Counted from the first letter of the stretch, positions 43,851-53,020 are shown. The stretch is 64,000 bases of DNA from Devosia elaeis (GCF_001650025.1 NZ_LVVY01000072.1:45848-109847), one strand, 5' to 3'. The notes: generated from the sequence alone by a model not told the origin. Program-made: numbers and translations.

Positions 43851-44938
43851 CACTTGCCTCCTGCCACAGGGTCGGGCTGGGTGAATATTCGACCCAGCGG
43901 GCCGCGCAGCATGTCGCCCATGGCCCCGGTGAAGAGGATCACGAGCGCCTGGATGGTGACGATCATTTCGCGGGTAATGCCCGGCATCTGGAAGGCCAGT
44001 TCCTGCCCGCCCTGATAGAGAATGCCGAAAAGCAGCGCCGAAAGGCCGACGCCCACCGGGTGGCCCCGGCCCATGAAGGCCACGGCGATGCCCACGAAAC
44101 CGGCGCCGTTGACGAAATTGAGGATCAGCCGCCCCTGCACGCCGCCCACATTGTTGACCGCCACCATGGCGGCGAAGGCGCCGGCCAGGGCCATGACGAT
44201 CATGATCATCTTCTGGTTGGAAATGCCGGCATAATTGGCAGCCACCGGGTTATTGCCCAGCGCCCGCACGGCATAGCCGAACTTGGTGCGCCAGATCAGC
44301 CAATAGACGAAGATCAGCGCGGCAATGGCCAGGAAGAAGGTGAGGTTGACCGGCGAATTGCGGAACAGCTCGATGAAGCTGCGCAATTGCGGCACGCGGG
44401 TAATGGCTTCGAGCGGGGCGCTTTCGTCGGAATTGACGCCGGCCGGCTTGAGGATGCGGCTGATGATATAGCCCATCATCGAGGCGGCGATGAAGTTGAA
44501 GAGGATGGTGGTGATAACGACGTGGCTGCCGCGCTTGGCCTGGAGATAGCCGGGGATGAAGGCCCAGGCCGCCCCGAACAATGCACCGCAGACGATCATC
44601 AGCGGGAAGACGATGGCCCAATGGGTGCCGTTGAGCGCCAGCCCGATCAGGATGACGCCGAGCCCGCCGACATAGGCCTGGCCCTCAGGGCCGATATTGA
44701 ACAGGCCCGCATGATAGGCCAGCGACACGGCCAGGCCCGCAAAGATGAAGTCGGTGGTGTAATAGAGCGTGTAGCCGAAGCCCGAACCATAGCCGAAGGC
44801 GCCATAGAGCATGATGCCCACGGCTTCGATGGGGTTCTGGCCCACGGCGAGCACGATGAGGCCGCCGACGAGAAACGCCAGGACGACATTGAGAACGGGC
44901 AGCAGGATCACGTCGGCCCAGCGCGGCAAGGCAGTCAT
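43850..44938 (-). CDS. Nucleoside ABC transporter permease (NupP-like)
   Basis: 362 residues, about eight to ten membrane segments. The pattern H-A-G-L-F-N-I-G-P-E-G-Q-A-Y-V-G-G-L is diagnostic for the first permease of BMP/NupOPQ-type importers. The ATG at 44938 overlaps the stop of the ATP-binding gene (ATGA), so all transporter subunits are translationally coupled. Confidence 0.9.
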   Translation of the reverse strand: MTALPRWADVILLPVLNVVLAFLVGGLIVLAVGQNPIEAVGIMLYGAFGYGSGFGYTLYYTTDFIFAGLAVSLAYHAGLFNIGPEGQAYVGGLGVILIGLALNGTHWAIVFPLMIVCGALFGAAWAFIPGYLQAKRGSHVVITTILFNFIAASMMGYIISRILKPAGVNSDESAPLEAITRVPQLRSFIELFRNSPVNLTFFLAIAALIFVYWLIWRTKFGYAVRALGNNPVAANYAGISNQKMIMIVMALAGAFAAMVAVNNVGGVQGRLILNFVNGAGFVGIAVAFMGRGHPVGVGLSALLFGILYQGGQELAFQMPGITREMIVTIQALVILFTGAMGDMLRGPLGRIFTQPDPVAGGK

Positions 44939-46605
44939 CAATTGGTCTCCCTGCCGGAATTGTCCTTGGGACTCATCTGCACCATGGTCTGCTGTGCCGG
45001 GGTCTCGTGCGCGGGCAGCGTGCCCGGCTCGGTGACGGCCCGGTCCGGATGCGAACCGGTCATCAGCAGGCCCAGTTCGGTTTCGTCGGCGCTGGCCGGA
45101 TCGGCCTCGCCTACGATATGGCCGTCGAACATCACCAGGATGCGGTCGGCCAGCGAGCGGATTTCGTCCAGCTCCACCGAGACGAGCAGGATCGCCTTGC
45201 CGGCATCGCGCATCTTGATGATCTGGTTATGGATGAACTCAATGGCGCCGATATCGACGCCGCGGGTCGGCTGGCCGACGATCAGCACGTCGGGATCGCG
45301 CTCCATTTCCCGCGCCAGCACGATTTTCTGCTGATTGCCGCCGGAGAAATTGGAGGTCTTGAGGTCGAGATTGGCCGGACGGACGTCGAACTTCTTCATG
45401 TATTCGCCGGCAATATCGCGCGCCTTGGCGATATCGAGACCGGGGCCGTCGCCATATTTGTCCTGGTAGCCGAGAATGGCGTTTTCCCAGGCAGCGAAAT
45501 TGGTGACCAGGCCCATGCGCAGCCGGTCTTCGGGCACGTGGGCGAGGCCGGCAAGGCGCGCGCGCGCGGCGCCATCATCGCCGGCCAGCGAGAGCGGGCG
45601 GCCATTGACGCGGATGGTGCCGCCCAATTGGTCGCGCATGCCGGCAATGGATTCGAGCAATTCGGACTGGCCGTTGCCGGCAACGCCGGCAATGCCGACG
45701 ATCTCGCCGGCGCGGACCTGGAAGCTGATATTCTTGACGCGCGGCACCTTGAAATCGTCGGTGACGATCAGGTTCTCGACATCGAGCAGGACGTCGCCCG
45801 GATTGGCCGGGCCCTTTTCGACCCGCAGCAGCACGCGGCGGCCGACCATGAGCTCGGCCAATTGCTCGGGGCTGGTCTCAGCGGTCTTCAGCGTCTGCAC
45901 CATAGCGCCTTGGCGCATGACCGAAACCTCGTCGGTAATGGCCATGATCTCGCGCAGCTTATGGGTGATGAGGATGATGGTCTTGCCTTCCTCGCGCAGC
46001 TTGCCGAGGATGCGGAACAGATGGTCGGCCTCGGCCGGCGTCAACACGCCGGTGGGCTCGTCGAGAATAAGGGTTTCGGCGCCGCGATAGAGCGCCTTCA
46101 GGATTTCCACGCGCTGCTGCTGGCCGACCGAAAGGTTCTCGATGATGGCATCGGGGTCCACTTCCAGCCCATAATCGCGCGCCAAAGCCTTGAGCTGGTC
46201 GCGCGCCTTGTTGAGCGTGGGGCGCAGCAAAGCGGAATCCTCGGCGCCGAGCACGACATTCTCGAGGACGGTGAAATTATCGACCAGCATGAAGTGCTGG
46301 TGCACCATGCCGATACCGAGCGCCAAAGCGTGGCGGCTGTCGGTGATGGTCTGGGGGGCGCCGTTGACGCGGATTTCGCCGCTATCGGCGGTATAGAAGC
46401 CATAGAGAATGGACATCAGCGTCGATTTGCCGGCGCCGTTTTCGCCCACGATGCCATGCACCGTGCCGCGCCTGACGGCCAGGTGAATGTCGCGGTTGGC
46501 GTGAACCGGACCGAAATGCTTGTTGATGCCGATGAGCTCGATGGCGAGCGGTGCGGCAGCGGCCCCTTCGGGCCGCTGCGCGTTTTCCGGGTTCAGACTC
46601 GTCAT
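44938..46605 (-). CDS. Nucleoside ABC transporter ATP-binding protein (NupO-like)
   Basis: 555 residues with two ABC domains. The first has a complete Walker A G-E-N-G-A-G-K-S (54-61), signature L-S-V-G-Q-Q-Q and Walker B L-I-L-D-E-P-T-G. The second has a degenerate P-loop V-A-G-N-G-Q-S and signature F-S-G-G-N-Q-Q, the standard asymmetry of sugar/nucleoside-type fused ATPases. A short hydrophilic tail follows. It energises import with the two permeases. Confidence 0.92.
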   Translation of the reverse strand: MTSLNPENAQRPEGAAAAPLAIELIGINKHFGPVHANRDIHLAVRRGTVHGIVGENGAGKSTLMSILYGFYTADSGEIRVNGAPQTITDSRHALALGIGMVHQHFMLVDNFTVLENVVLGAEDSALLRPTLNKARDQLKALARDYGLEVDPDAIIENLSVGQQQRVEILKALYRGAETLILDEPTGVLTPAEADHLFRILGKLREEGKTIILITHKLREIMAITDEVSVMRQGAMVQTLKTAETSPEQLAELMVGRRVLLRVEKGPANPGDVLLDVENLIVTDDFKVPRVKNISFQVRAGEIVGIAGVAGNGQSELLESIAGMRDQLGGTIRVNGRPLSLAGDDGAARARLAGLAHVPEDRLRMGLVTNFAAWENAILGYQDKYGDGPGLDIAKARDIAGEYMKKFDVRPANLDLKTSNFSGGNQQKIVLAREMERDPDVLIVGQPTRGVDIGAIEFIHNQIIKMRDAGKAILLVSVELDEIRSLADRILVMFDGHIVGEADPASADETELGLLMTGSHPDRAVTEPGTLPAHETPAQQTMVQMSPKDNSGRETN

Positions 46606-46630
46606 TGCTAAGTCCTGACCCCTTTCGGTT

Positions 46631-47632
46631 TTAGAGTGCAGGGCACTGCTTGTCTTCGCGGAAGTCGTGGACGGTCACCGCGCCGGAGATGATGTCGGCA
46701 GTGGCCTTTTCGACCGCGGCCGTCATCTCGGGGGTGATCAGCGAAGCATTGTTGTCGTCGAAGGCAGCGCCGACGCCACCTTCAGCAAGGCCCAGCACGA
46801 CCAGGCCCGGCTCCCAGGTGCCATCTTCCACGCCCTTCATGGCGTTGTAGGTGGCGACGTCGACCTGCTTGACCATCGAGGTCAGGACCGAGCCGGGGTG
46901 AAGGTGGTTCTGGTTGCTGTCGACGCCGATCGAGAACTTGCCCGCATCGGCCGCGGCCTGGAGCACGCCCGCGCCAGCACCACCGGCGACCTGGAAGATC
47001 ACGTCCACGCCCTGGTCGAGCTGGGACTTGGCCACTTCGGTGGCCTTGACCGGGTCGTTGAAGGCTTCAAAGCCGGTGCCGACATAGGTTTCGAGCACTT
47101 CGATATCGGGGTTCACCGACTTGGCGCCCTGGGCATAGCCACAGGCAAAGGCTTCGAGCAGATCGAAATTGAAGGCCGGCACCACGCCGATCTTGCCCGA
47201 TTCCGACTTCATCGCGGCCAGAATGCCGACGAGATAGGAGCCTTCCTGCTCCTTGAACACCACCGACTGGACATTGGGGAGGTCCACAACGGTGTCGATG
47301 ATGGTGAACTTGGTATCGGGGAATTCCGGGGCCACGGCGCGCAGGGCGGTTTCCCAGGAGAAGCCCGGCAGCACGATCGGGTTATTGCCGCGCGAGGCGA
47401 ACTGGCGGACAGCCTGCTCGCGCATGGCGTCGCCGGAGATTTCCAGGTCCTGATAGGCGCCGCCTTCGGCCTTGAAACGCTCGGCACCGTTATAGGCCGC
47501 TTCGTTGAACGACTTGTCGAACTTGCCGCCGCCGTCATAGACGAGCGCGCCATCCGCAAAGGCCGCGCCGGCCATCAGGGCGCTTGCCGCGACGCCGCCG
47601 GCAATAGCCTTGGTAAGGGTCGAAATTTTCAT
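46631..47632 (-). CDS. BMP-family nucleoside-binding lipoprotein-like protein
   Basis: 333 residues. It has a Sec signal peptide (M-K-I-S-T-L-T-K-A-I-A-G-G ... A-F-A) and the BMP/PnrA domain with D-G-G-G-K-F-D-K-S-F-N-E. There is no lipobox cysteine, so it is a soluble periplasmic binding protein. BMP proteins bind purine or pyrimidine nucleosides. First gene of the nucleoside block, with GGGAG before the ATG. Its promoter region carries a 12-base palindrome at 47694. Confidence 0.92.
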   Translation of the reverse strand: MKISTLTKAIAGGVAASALMAGAAFADGALVYDGGGKFDKSFNEAAYNGAERFKAEGGAYQDLEISGDAMREQAVRQFASRGNNPIVLPGFSWETALRAVAPEFPDTKFTIIDTVVDLPNVQSVVFKEQEGSYLVGILAAMKSESGKIGVVPAFNFDLLEAFACGYAQGAKSVNPDIEVLETYVGTGFEAFNDPVKATEVAKSQLDQGVDVIFQVAGGAGAGVLQAAADAGKFSIGVDSNQNHLHPGSVLTSMVKQVDVATYNAMKGVEDGTWEPGLVVLGLAEGGVGAAFDDNNASLITPEMTAAVEKATADIISGAVTVHDFREDKQCPAL

Positions 47633-47693
47633 TGATTAGTCTCCCTGTCTCGCACCCAGCGCCGGAAACGCGTCCCCGGGCAACTGCGTGCGC

Positions 47694-47705
47694 TATCGCG
47701 CGATA
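47694..47705. promoter_or_regulatory. 12-bp palindrome upstream of the nucleoside block
   Basis: TATCGCGCGATA is perfectly self-complementary, 61 bases upstream of the BMP-protein start codon. Candidate operator for a nucleoside-responsive repressor; no regulator gene lies adjacent. Confidence 0.35.
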
Positions 47706-47818
47706 AAATCGTGCAATGGCGCTGCCCGCAAGAGGGATGACGCGATATTTTTCCATATGGTCAAAATCTGCGCGGCGTGCCCGCCGGACGGCAGGATCGG
47801 CGCAGGGACAGGGACCGG

Positions 47819-47947
47819 CTACCAGCGCGCCAGCACGAACTGGAACATCTGTCCCAAATCCAGACCGGAATCGGCATAGAGCGTGCCCAATATGGCCAAG
47901 GCGGCGATGGCGTAAAGGGTGAGGGTGTCGCGGGTCTGGGAGGACAT
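47819..47947 (-). CDS. Possible 42-residue single-pass membrane protein
   Basis: A short open frame from an ATG at 47947 to a TAG at 47819 encodes 42 residues. There is a polar start (M-S-S-Q-T-R-D), one hydrophobic helix (L-T-L-Y-A-I-A-A-L-A-I-L-G-T-L-Y) and an amphipathic end (M-F-Q-F-V-L-A-R-W). The composition is protein-like, unlike the Arg/Pro-rich shadows in other frames here. No good ribosome site precedes the ATG, so the call is tentative. Confidence 0.4.
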   Translation of the reverse strand: MSSQTRDTLTLYAIAALAILGTLYADSGLDLGQMFQFVLARW

Positions 47948-48049
47948 GGATGATTTGAGACAAATTGCGTGGATCGCCTGTCTCTAGCGCATCCGGCGCG
48001 GCGGAATCGTGGCATCTCGGCGGCGGCTGGGGATGTGGTTAAGGCCCGG

Positions 48050-48520
48050 TTAAGGTCGGTCGGGACCCAGGGGCGCGATCTCGGCGCCCATGGCCGTGGC
48101 GAAGCGCTCGAAGAAGCCGTCGATGATCTTCTGAGCCGAATTGCCGACTATGGCCTTGCCCAGTTTCATGATCTGTCCCGACGCGCCGCCATGGGCGGTG
48201 AAGGCCAGGAGCGTCGCCTCTTCATCATCGGCGAGCGTGATATCCGCCGCCCCTTCGGCCAGGCCCATAATGCCGCCCTTGCCGCGCCCGGACAGGGTAT
48301 AGCTCTCTGCCGGGCTTACATCGGACAGCATCAGCTCGCCTTTGAACACCGGCTTGACCATGCCCAGATTGACCGTGATTTCGAGATCAAGCCGATCGGG
48401 GCCCGACCAGGCGATGTGGCTGCATCCCGGAATGGCGGCCTTAAGCATTGCCGGATCGTTGAGCGCGGCCCAGACGGTGCTGCGGGGCGCGGCGATGCGA
48501 TAGCGTCCACCGAACTCCAT
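48050..48520 (-). CDS. CoxG-like SRPBCC-domain protein
   Basis: 156 residues resembling carbon-monoxide-dehydrogenase subunit G (CoxG). The N-terminus M-E-F-G-G-R-Y-R-I-A-A-P-R-S-T-V-W-A-A-L-N-D-P leads to L-K-A-A-I-P-G-C, then G-x-G-x-x-G-I-M-G-L-A-E-G-A-A-D, all typical. CoxG proteins recruit CO dehydrogenase to the membrane or bind lipids/quinone-like ligands, but no molybdenum hydroxylase genes are visible here. Divergent from the three-gene coiled-coil operon. Confidence 0.8.
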   Translation of the reverse strand: MEFGGRYRIAAPRSTVWAALNDPAMLKAAIPGCSHIAWSGPDRLDLEITVNLGMVKPVFKGELMLSDVSPAESYTLSGRGKGGIMGLAEGAADITLADDEEATLLAFTAHGGASGQIMKLGKAIVGNSAQKIIDGFFERFATAMGAEIAPLGPDRP

Positions 48521-48733
48521 CAGCGAGCCCTGATGCGCGGCTTCCGCCCGGAAACCGGGGCCGGTGAGGGATTGGACATTTCGGCGACCCCTGTTCTTTA
48601 CCTGCGGCTTTTTCGCACCAATATGAGCTAAATAGTTGGCCATACGCGCACTTGCAATTGTCAGGCGGCACGGCAGACGCAATCTAGAGCCTGGTGCAAT
48701 GCCAGATTGGGCCCGTTCTACAGGGAGACAGGG

Positions 48734-49960
48734 ATGACCGACCAAGTGACCACGACCGCAACGCCCGCCGCAGCCGGTGTGACCACGCTGGCCGAAAAGC
48801 CGCTGCAATATCTCGACAAGGCGGTCAACGCCATCCGCGACCTGGGCATCTGGCCCGAGCAGCAGGGCGAGCAGCCGATCACCGGTCTGTTGAGCCAGAT
48901 CACCGAACTGGACGAAACCCGCGTCATCCTGATCGGCCGGACGCTGAGCCAGGCCAGCGCCTTCAACGAAGTGGTGCGCGAACAGGTCGCCGCCATGAAG
49001 ATCGGCGAGCGCTACGAGGACATCACCAAGGGCTTCGATTCCATCCGCGACGACGCCAAGATGCTGGTCGACCAGTTGCAGGACAACAAGATCGACCTGA
49101 TGGAGCGCGTCTCCAATGTGTGGATGAAGGTGAGCCGCGGCGACATCTCCACCCGCTTCAACAGGATCCGCGACACCTATCTCGAGGTCACCCGGGACAC
49201 CAAGGACCAGATCGACCGCGAGCACACCATTCTCGAAGCCTATCGCGATTTCCGCGGCGCCCTGAAGCAGGCCGAGGTGATGGCGCTGGAATTGCTGCAG
49301 GTTGCCGAAAAGCGCCTCGCCGACAAGAAGAACATCCTGCAGAAATCGGCCGACGAACTGGCCGCCTATGCCGGGGACGTGCCGGCGGACCGGGCGCGGC
49401 TGGAAATGGCCCGCGACGAACGCCTGCGCGAGATGCAGAACGAGGAAAAGCGCTACCAGATCGCCAAGGACCTCTCGGACAATCTCACCATTTCCTACAA
49501 CACCTCGGAAGTGGTGATGGCGCGGCTGATGCAGACCACCAATGCCAAGGAGCGCGTCTATCAGCAGTCGATCTCGTTCTTCTCCACCAACGAGACGGTG
49601 CTGACGGCTCTTTCGGCCTCCTTCACCGGCATGTTCGGCCTGCACGAATCCACCGAGACGCTGAACGCGATGAAGGAAGGCATGTCCAAGAGCCTGGAAA
49701 CGCTCAGCGAGATCGGCGACAAGGTACAGGAAGAAGCCATCAAGGCCGGCTACGGCCCGACGGTGCGCGCCGACGCGGTCAAGAAGCTCGTGGATTCGGT
49801 GGTCAATTTCCAGGAAAAGAGCCGCGGCATCATCAACGAGATGCGCGTCGCCTCCACCAAGAATTCGGCGGAAATCCGCGACGCGGTGGAAGACGGCAAG
49901 CGCCGCCTGGCGACGCTGGCCGCAGAGGGCAATGCCCTGCTGCTCGAAACCAAGAATTGA
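48734..49960 (+). CDS. Uncharacterised coiled-coil protein, TelA-like layout
   Basis: 408 residues, cytosolic, almost entirely helical, with no signal or membrane segment. Long charged helices (about 100-260) precede a segment Y-Q-Q-S-I-S-F-F-S-T-N-E-T-V-L-T-A-L (about 275-293) and a C-terminal helix pair. The order of helices recalls TelA/KlaA toxic-anion-resistance proteins, but this is a fold-level impression, not a motif match. Some homologues may be labelled cell-surface protein, which this sequence does not support. The ATG at 48734 has GGGAGA upstream. First gene of a three-gene operon. Confidence 0.7.
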   Translation: MTDQVTTTATPAAAGVTTLAEKPLQYLDKAVNAIRDLGIWPEQQGEQPITGLLSQITELDETRVILIGRTLSQASAFNEVVREQVAAMKIGERYEDITKGFDSIRDDAKMLVDQLQDNKIDLMERVSNVWMKVSRGDISTRFNRIRDTYLEVTRDTKDQIDREHTILEAYRDFRGALKQAEVMALELLQVAEKRLADKKNILQKSADELAAYAGDVPADRARLEMARDERLREMQNEEKRYQIAKDLSDNLTISYNTSEVVMARLMQTTNAKERVYQQSISFFSTNETVLTALSASFTGMFGLHESTETLNAMKEGMSKSLETLSEIGDKVQEEAIKAGYGPTVRADAVKKLVDSVVNFQEKSRGIINEMRVASTKNSAEIRDAVEDGKRRLATLAAEGNALLLETKN

Positions 49961-49989
49961 GGCCGTGAAGATCGGGGCAAAGGCTGGGC

Positions 49990-50928
49990 ATGAGTGACGC
50001 GACGGCGAAGCCCGCTGCACCTCTGGACGAGGTCATGCTGGCGATGGACGTGGTCGACACGCTTCGTCACCGGCAGGATCTGGTGACGCGCGAACTCGAT
50101 GGGATCGCGCGGGAAAAGCAGCTGATCGAGCGGCTGCGCAATATCTATCACCAGCAGGGCATCGAGGTGCCTGACCACATCCTCAAGGAAGGCGTTTCGG
50201 CTCTGGCCGAAAGCCGCTTCACCTATGAGCCCCCTGCCCCCGGCCTGGCGACCAGCCTGGCCTGCCTCTATGTGAGCCGCAAACGCTGGGGCCGGCCGGT
50301 CATGGCCGCCCTGGTCGCCCTGGCGGTACTCGGCATCGGCTATTTCGGGGTGTGGCAACCCTATCAGCGCGGCCAGGCCGAGCAGGCCCGGATCGAGCTC
50401 AGCCAGACCCTGCCGGCGCAGATGGATGCGCTCTACCAGACCATCTACGAAGAGACCAAGGTGCAGCAGGCCGTGGTGCAGGCGGACGGGCTGATCGCCC
50501 GCGGCAAGGCCATGGCCGCCGAAGGCGATCGGGCCGGCGCCGAGGACGCCATTGCGCGCCTGACCGCGCTGCGCGACCAATTGCGCCAGCAATATACGCT
50601 GCGCGTGGTCAATCGCGAGGGCGTGCAATCGGGCTTCTGGACCTTCCCCGAGATCAATACCGACGCGACCAATTACTACATCGTGGTCGAGGCGCTGGAC
50701 CCGGACGGCAACGCGCTGTCGCTGCCCATCCTCAACGAGGAGAACGGACAGACCGAGACGGTGTCGATGTGGGGCGTGCGGGTGCCCGAGAGCATCTACA
50801 ATGCCGTGGCCGCCGACAAGCAGGACGACGGCATCATCCAGGGCAATATGGTGGGCCGGAAATCGGATGGATTTCTCGAGGTGGAATATCTGATGCCCGT
50901 CATGGGCGGCGCGGTGACGCAGTGGTGA
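49990..50928 (+). CDS. Uncharacterised single-pass membrane protein (DUF6384-like)
   Basis: 312 residues. A cytosolic helical N-domain (about 1-95; pattern D-E-V-M-L-A-M-D-V-V-D-T-L-R-H-R) precedes one membrane segment (about 99-118) preceded by K-R-W-G-R. A short helix pair and a C-terminal beta-rich domain follow, with F-P-E-I-N-T-D-A-T-N-Y-Y-I-V-V-E-A. It resembles DUF6384 proteins, which have no known role (recalled, not searched). It starts 29 bases after the first gene and ends 4 bases before the third, so it likely anchors a complex of the three products. Confidence 0.7.
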   Translation: MSDATAKPAAPLDEVMLAMDVVDTLRHRQDLVTRELDGIAREKQLIERLRNIYHQQGIEVPDHILKEGVSALAESRFTYEPPAPGLATSLACLYVSRKRWGRPVMAALVALAVLGIGYFGVWQPYQRGQAEQARIELSQTLPAQMDALYQTIYEETKVQQAVVQADGLIARGKAMAAEGDRAGAEDAIARLTALRDQLRQQYTLRVVNREGVQSGFWTFPEINTDATNYYIVVEALDPDGNALSLPILNEENGQTETVSMWGVRVPESIYNAVAADKQDDGIIQGNMVGRKSDGFLEVEYLMPVMGGAVTQW

Positions 50929-50932
50929 TGGC

Positions 50933-52489
50933 ATGAGCATTCGTGGACCCCAGGCCCTGGCCAGCCTCGAGGAAGCCATGGGCGACATCCGCCGCGAGGA
51001 GGACGAGCTGTCCAAACGGCTGGCGCGCTCGGCCGAGCGCGTCACCAAGATCAAGGAAAGCGAAGCCGAGCTGTTCCGGCAATTGGCGCAATTGCGGCTG
51101 GACCCGGCCATGCAGGGCGAGCTGGACGGGCGCATTTCCAGTGCCGAGGCCAAGGCCCGCGACATGCTCAAGGACCATGCGCGGGACGTGGGCGCGGCCG
51201 AGCAGGCGCTGAGCGACCTGGACGCCAGGCGCGCCGCCCTGATCGAGAAACGCACTGAAGCCGTGGCGCGGCTCGACGAGCAGCAGAAAAAGCTCGACGC
51301 GCTGACCGCGAGCTTGCGGGGCCAGCTGGCCGGCGATGCCGAATTCCAGGCCAAGAAGAGCCAGACCGAGGAACTGGACCGCGTCGCCGAACAATCGATG
51401 CGCAAGACCGAGCTGGCCGAGACCGACCGCGAGGAAAAGGGCCGCCCCTACCGGGACGATCCGCTGTTCATGTATCTGTGGGATGCCGGCTATGGCACCA
51501 GCAGCTACAAGGCCGGCAATCTGACGCGCTATTTCGATGCCATGGTGGCCAATCTGATCGGCTTCCAGAAGGCGCGGCCGAACTACGCCATGCTCAACGA
51601 AATCCCGCTGCGTCTGCGCGAGCATGCAGAGCGCCAGGAACAGCTGGTGCAGGAGGCCGAGGCCGAACTGGCGGCGCTGGAAGTCGCGGCCGTCGATGGC
51701 GCGGGCGGCAAGCCGATCCGCCAGGCCATCGCGGCTGCACAGGCGGAAATCGAGCGGCTCGACGCCGATATCCTGGCCGCCGAGGACCAGCGGGACGCGG
51801 CCGCCGGCCGGCTGCAGGAACTGGCGGACGGCAAGGACCCGGCGTTCGAAACGGCGACGGCGGAGCTGGCGGCGGCGCTGGGCCGGGAAGATATCCAGAC
51901 CCTGCTGGCAGCGGCGCGCCAGACGCGCACCGGCCAGGACGATACCATCGTCGCCCAGATCGACGATGCCCGCACGCGGCTGCGCGAGGAGGACGAAGAG
52001 GGTCGCGAATTGCGCGAGCGGCTGAAGACGCTGGCGGCAAGGCGGCGCGAGCTGGAAGACATCCAGTGGGAATTCAAGAAGCAGCGCTTCGACGATCCCA
52101 CGTCCAGCTTCAAGGAGGACCGGCTGGTCGGCGACCTGCTGGACCAGTTCCTGCGCGGCGGCATTTCGGCCGCGAGCTATTGGGATCAATGGCGGCGCAG
52201 CCAAAACTGGGCGCCGGGCAGCGAATGGGGCGCGGGCTATAAGAGCACTCGCCAGAGCCGTAGCAATGCCGGCAGCAATCCCTGGCCCCCGAGCGGCGGC
52301 GGCTTCAATTGGCCCGATGGCAGTTTCGGCGGCGGCGGGAGCGGCAGCCGCAAGAGCAGACCCAGCGGCGGCTTCGGTGGCAGCTGGGGGGGCGGGTCGT
52401 CCTCAGGCGGCGGCGGCTTTTCGCGCCCGCGCACGGGCTCCTCGGGCACGCGCAAGCATGGCGGGTTCAAGACCGGCGGCGGGTTCTAG
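50933..52489 (+). CDS. Uncharacterised coiled-coil protein with Gly/Ser-rich tail
   Basis: 518 residues, no membrane segment. Coiled coil spans about 8-150 and again about 215-375, separated by a conserved-looking block D-D-P-L-F-M-Y-L-W-D-A-G-Y-G-T (about 170-185). From about 440 the chain is low-complexity Gly/Ser with Trp, Phe and Arg, ending H-G-G-F-K-T-G-G-G-F. Such tails occur on TPM-domain and membrane-associated proteins and may mediate self-association. Third gene of the operon. Confidence 0.7.
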   Translation: MSIRGPQALASLEEAMGDIRREEDELSKRLARSAERVTKIKESEAELFRQLAQLRLDPAMQGELDGRISSAEAKARDMLKDHARDVGAAEQALSDLDARRAALIEKRTEAVARLDEQQKKLDALTASLRGQLAGDAEFQAKKSQTEELDRVAEQSMRKTELAETDREEKGRPYRDDPLFMYLWDAGYGTSSYKAGNLTRYFDAMVANLIGFQKARPNYAMLNEIPLRLREHAERQEQLVQEAEAELAALEVAAVDGAGGKPIRQAIAAAQAEIERLDADILAAEDQRDAAAGRLQELADGKDPAFETATAELAAALGREDIQTLLAAARQTRTGQDDTIVAQIDDARTRLREEDEEGRELRERLKTLAARRRELEDIQWEFKKQRFDDPTSSFKEDRLVGDLLDQFLRGGISAASYWDQWRRSQNWAPGSEWGAGYKSTRQSRSNAGSNPWPPSGGGFNWPDGSFGGGGSGSRKSRPSGGFGGSWGGGSSSGGGGFSRPRTGSSGTRKHGGFKTGGGF

Positions 52490-52510
52490 GGCGGTCCTGT
52501 CTACCACCGC

Positions 52511-52587
52511 TCGTCACCCTCGGGCTTGACCCGAGGGCGTTTTCGGCGTCGCAAGAGCCCTCGGATCAGGCCCGAAGGGATGGCGAT
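52511..52587. repeat. Intergenic palindromic element, family C, copy 2
   Basis: The left arm CCCTCGGGCTTGACCCGAGG (from 52518) is intact. The right arm (CCCTCGGATCAGGCCCGAAG from 52558) is degenerate. It lies between the three-gene operon and the convergent VOC gene, where it could act as a terminator-like structure. Confidence 0.7.
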
Positions 52588-52619
52588 CTGTGCGGGAACG
52601 CCCCGAACCGCCCTTGGCC

Positions 52620-53018
52620 TCAATTCACCGCTGGCGTGGCCATCACTTCCCAGACATTGCCCTCGCTGTCCTCGAAATAGGCCGAATAGCCCCATTCCGA
52701 TTGCGTGCCGGGAGTGATGACGGCGCCGCCCGCGACCAGGACGCGGTCGAGAATGGCGTCCACGGCTTCGGGGCTTTCGGCGCGGTGGCTGAGCACGAAA
52801 CCGGGCGTGCCGGCAATGGCCTCCGGCTTGCCGGCGGTCTGGGCGATCGCGGCACGCGGGAACAGCACGAAGGAGAACTTGTCATCGAAAAAGAAGGCAA
52901 CATGGTCCTCGCCGGCGCCGATCTGGTCGTCGGCGATATCGAAAAGGGCGCGGTAGAAGGCAAAGGCCCGCTCGAGATCCTCGACCCCGATGGTGATGAT
53001 CGAGATTTCGGGTTTCAT
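52620..53018 (-). CDS. VOC-family protein
   Basis: 132 residues with the two-module glyoxalase/bleomycin-resistance fold: G-V-E-D-L-E-R-A-F-A-F-Y-R-A-L-F near the start and G-Y-S-A-Y-F-E-D-S-E-G-N-V-W-E-V at the end. The first-module metal ligand is not an obvious His, so it may bind ligand without metal chemistry. The ATG at 53018 lies 2 bases after the response-regulator stop; a GTG at 53024 would overlap it. Function unknown. Confidence 0.82.
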   Translation of the reverse strand: MKPEISIITIGVEDLERAFAFYRALFDIADDQIGAGEDHVAFFFDDKFSFVLFPRAAIAQTAGKPEAIAGTPGFVLSHRAESPEAVDAILDRVLVAGGAVITPGTQSEWGYSAYFEDSEGNVWEVMATPAVN

Positions 53019-53020
53019 CG

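Noticed and set aside
47633..47818. Leader upstream of the BMP gene considered as a purine riboswitch
   Set aside because: No conserved purine-riboswitch core or extended stem set was found; only a 12-base palindrome is evident.
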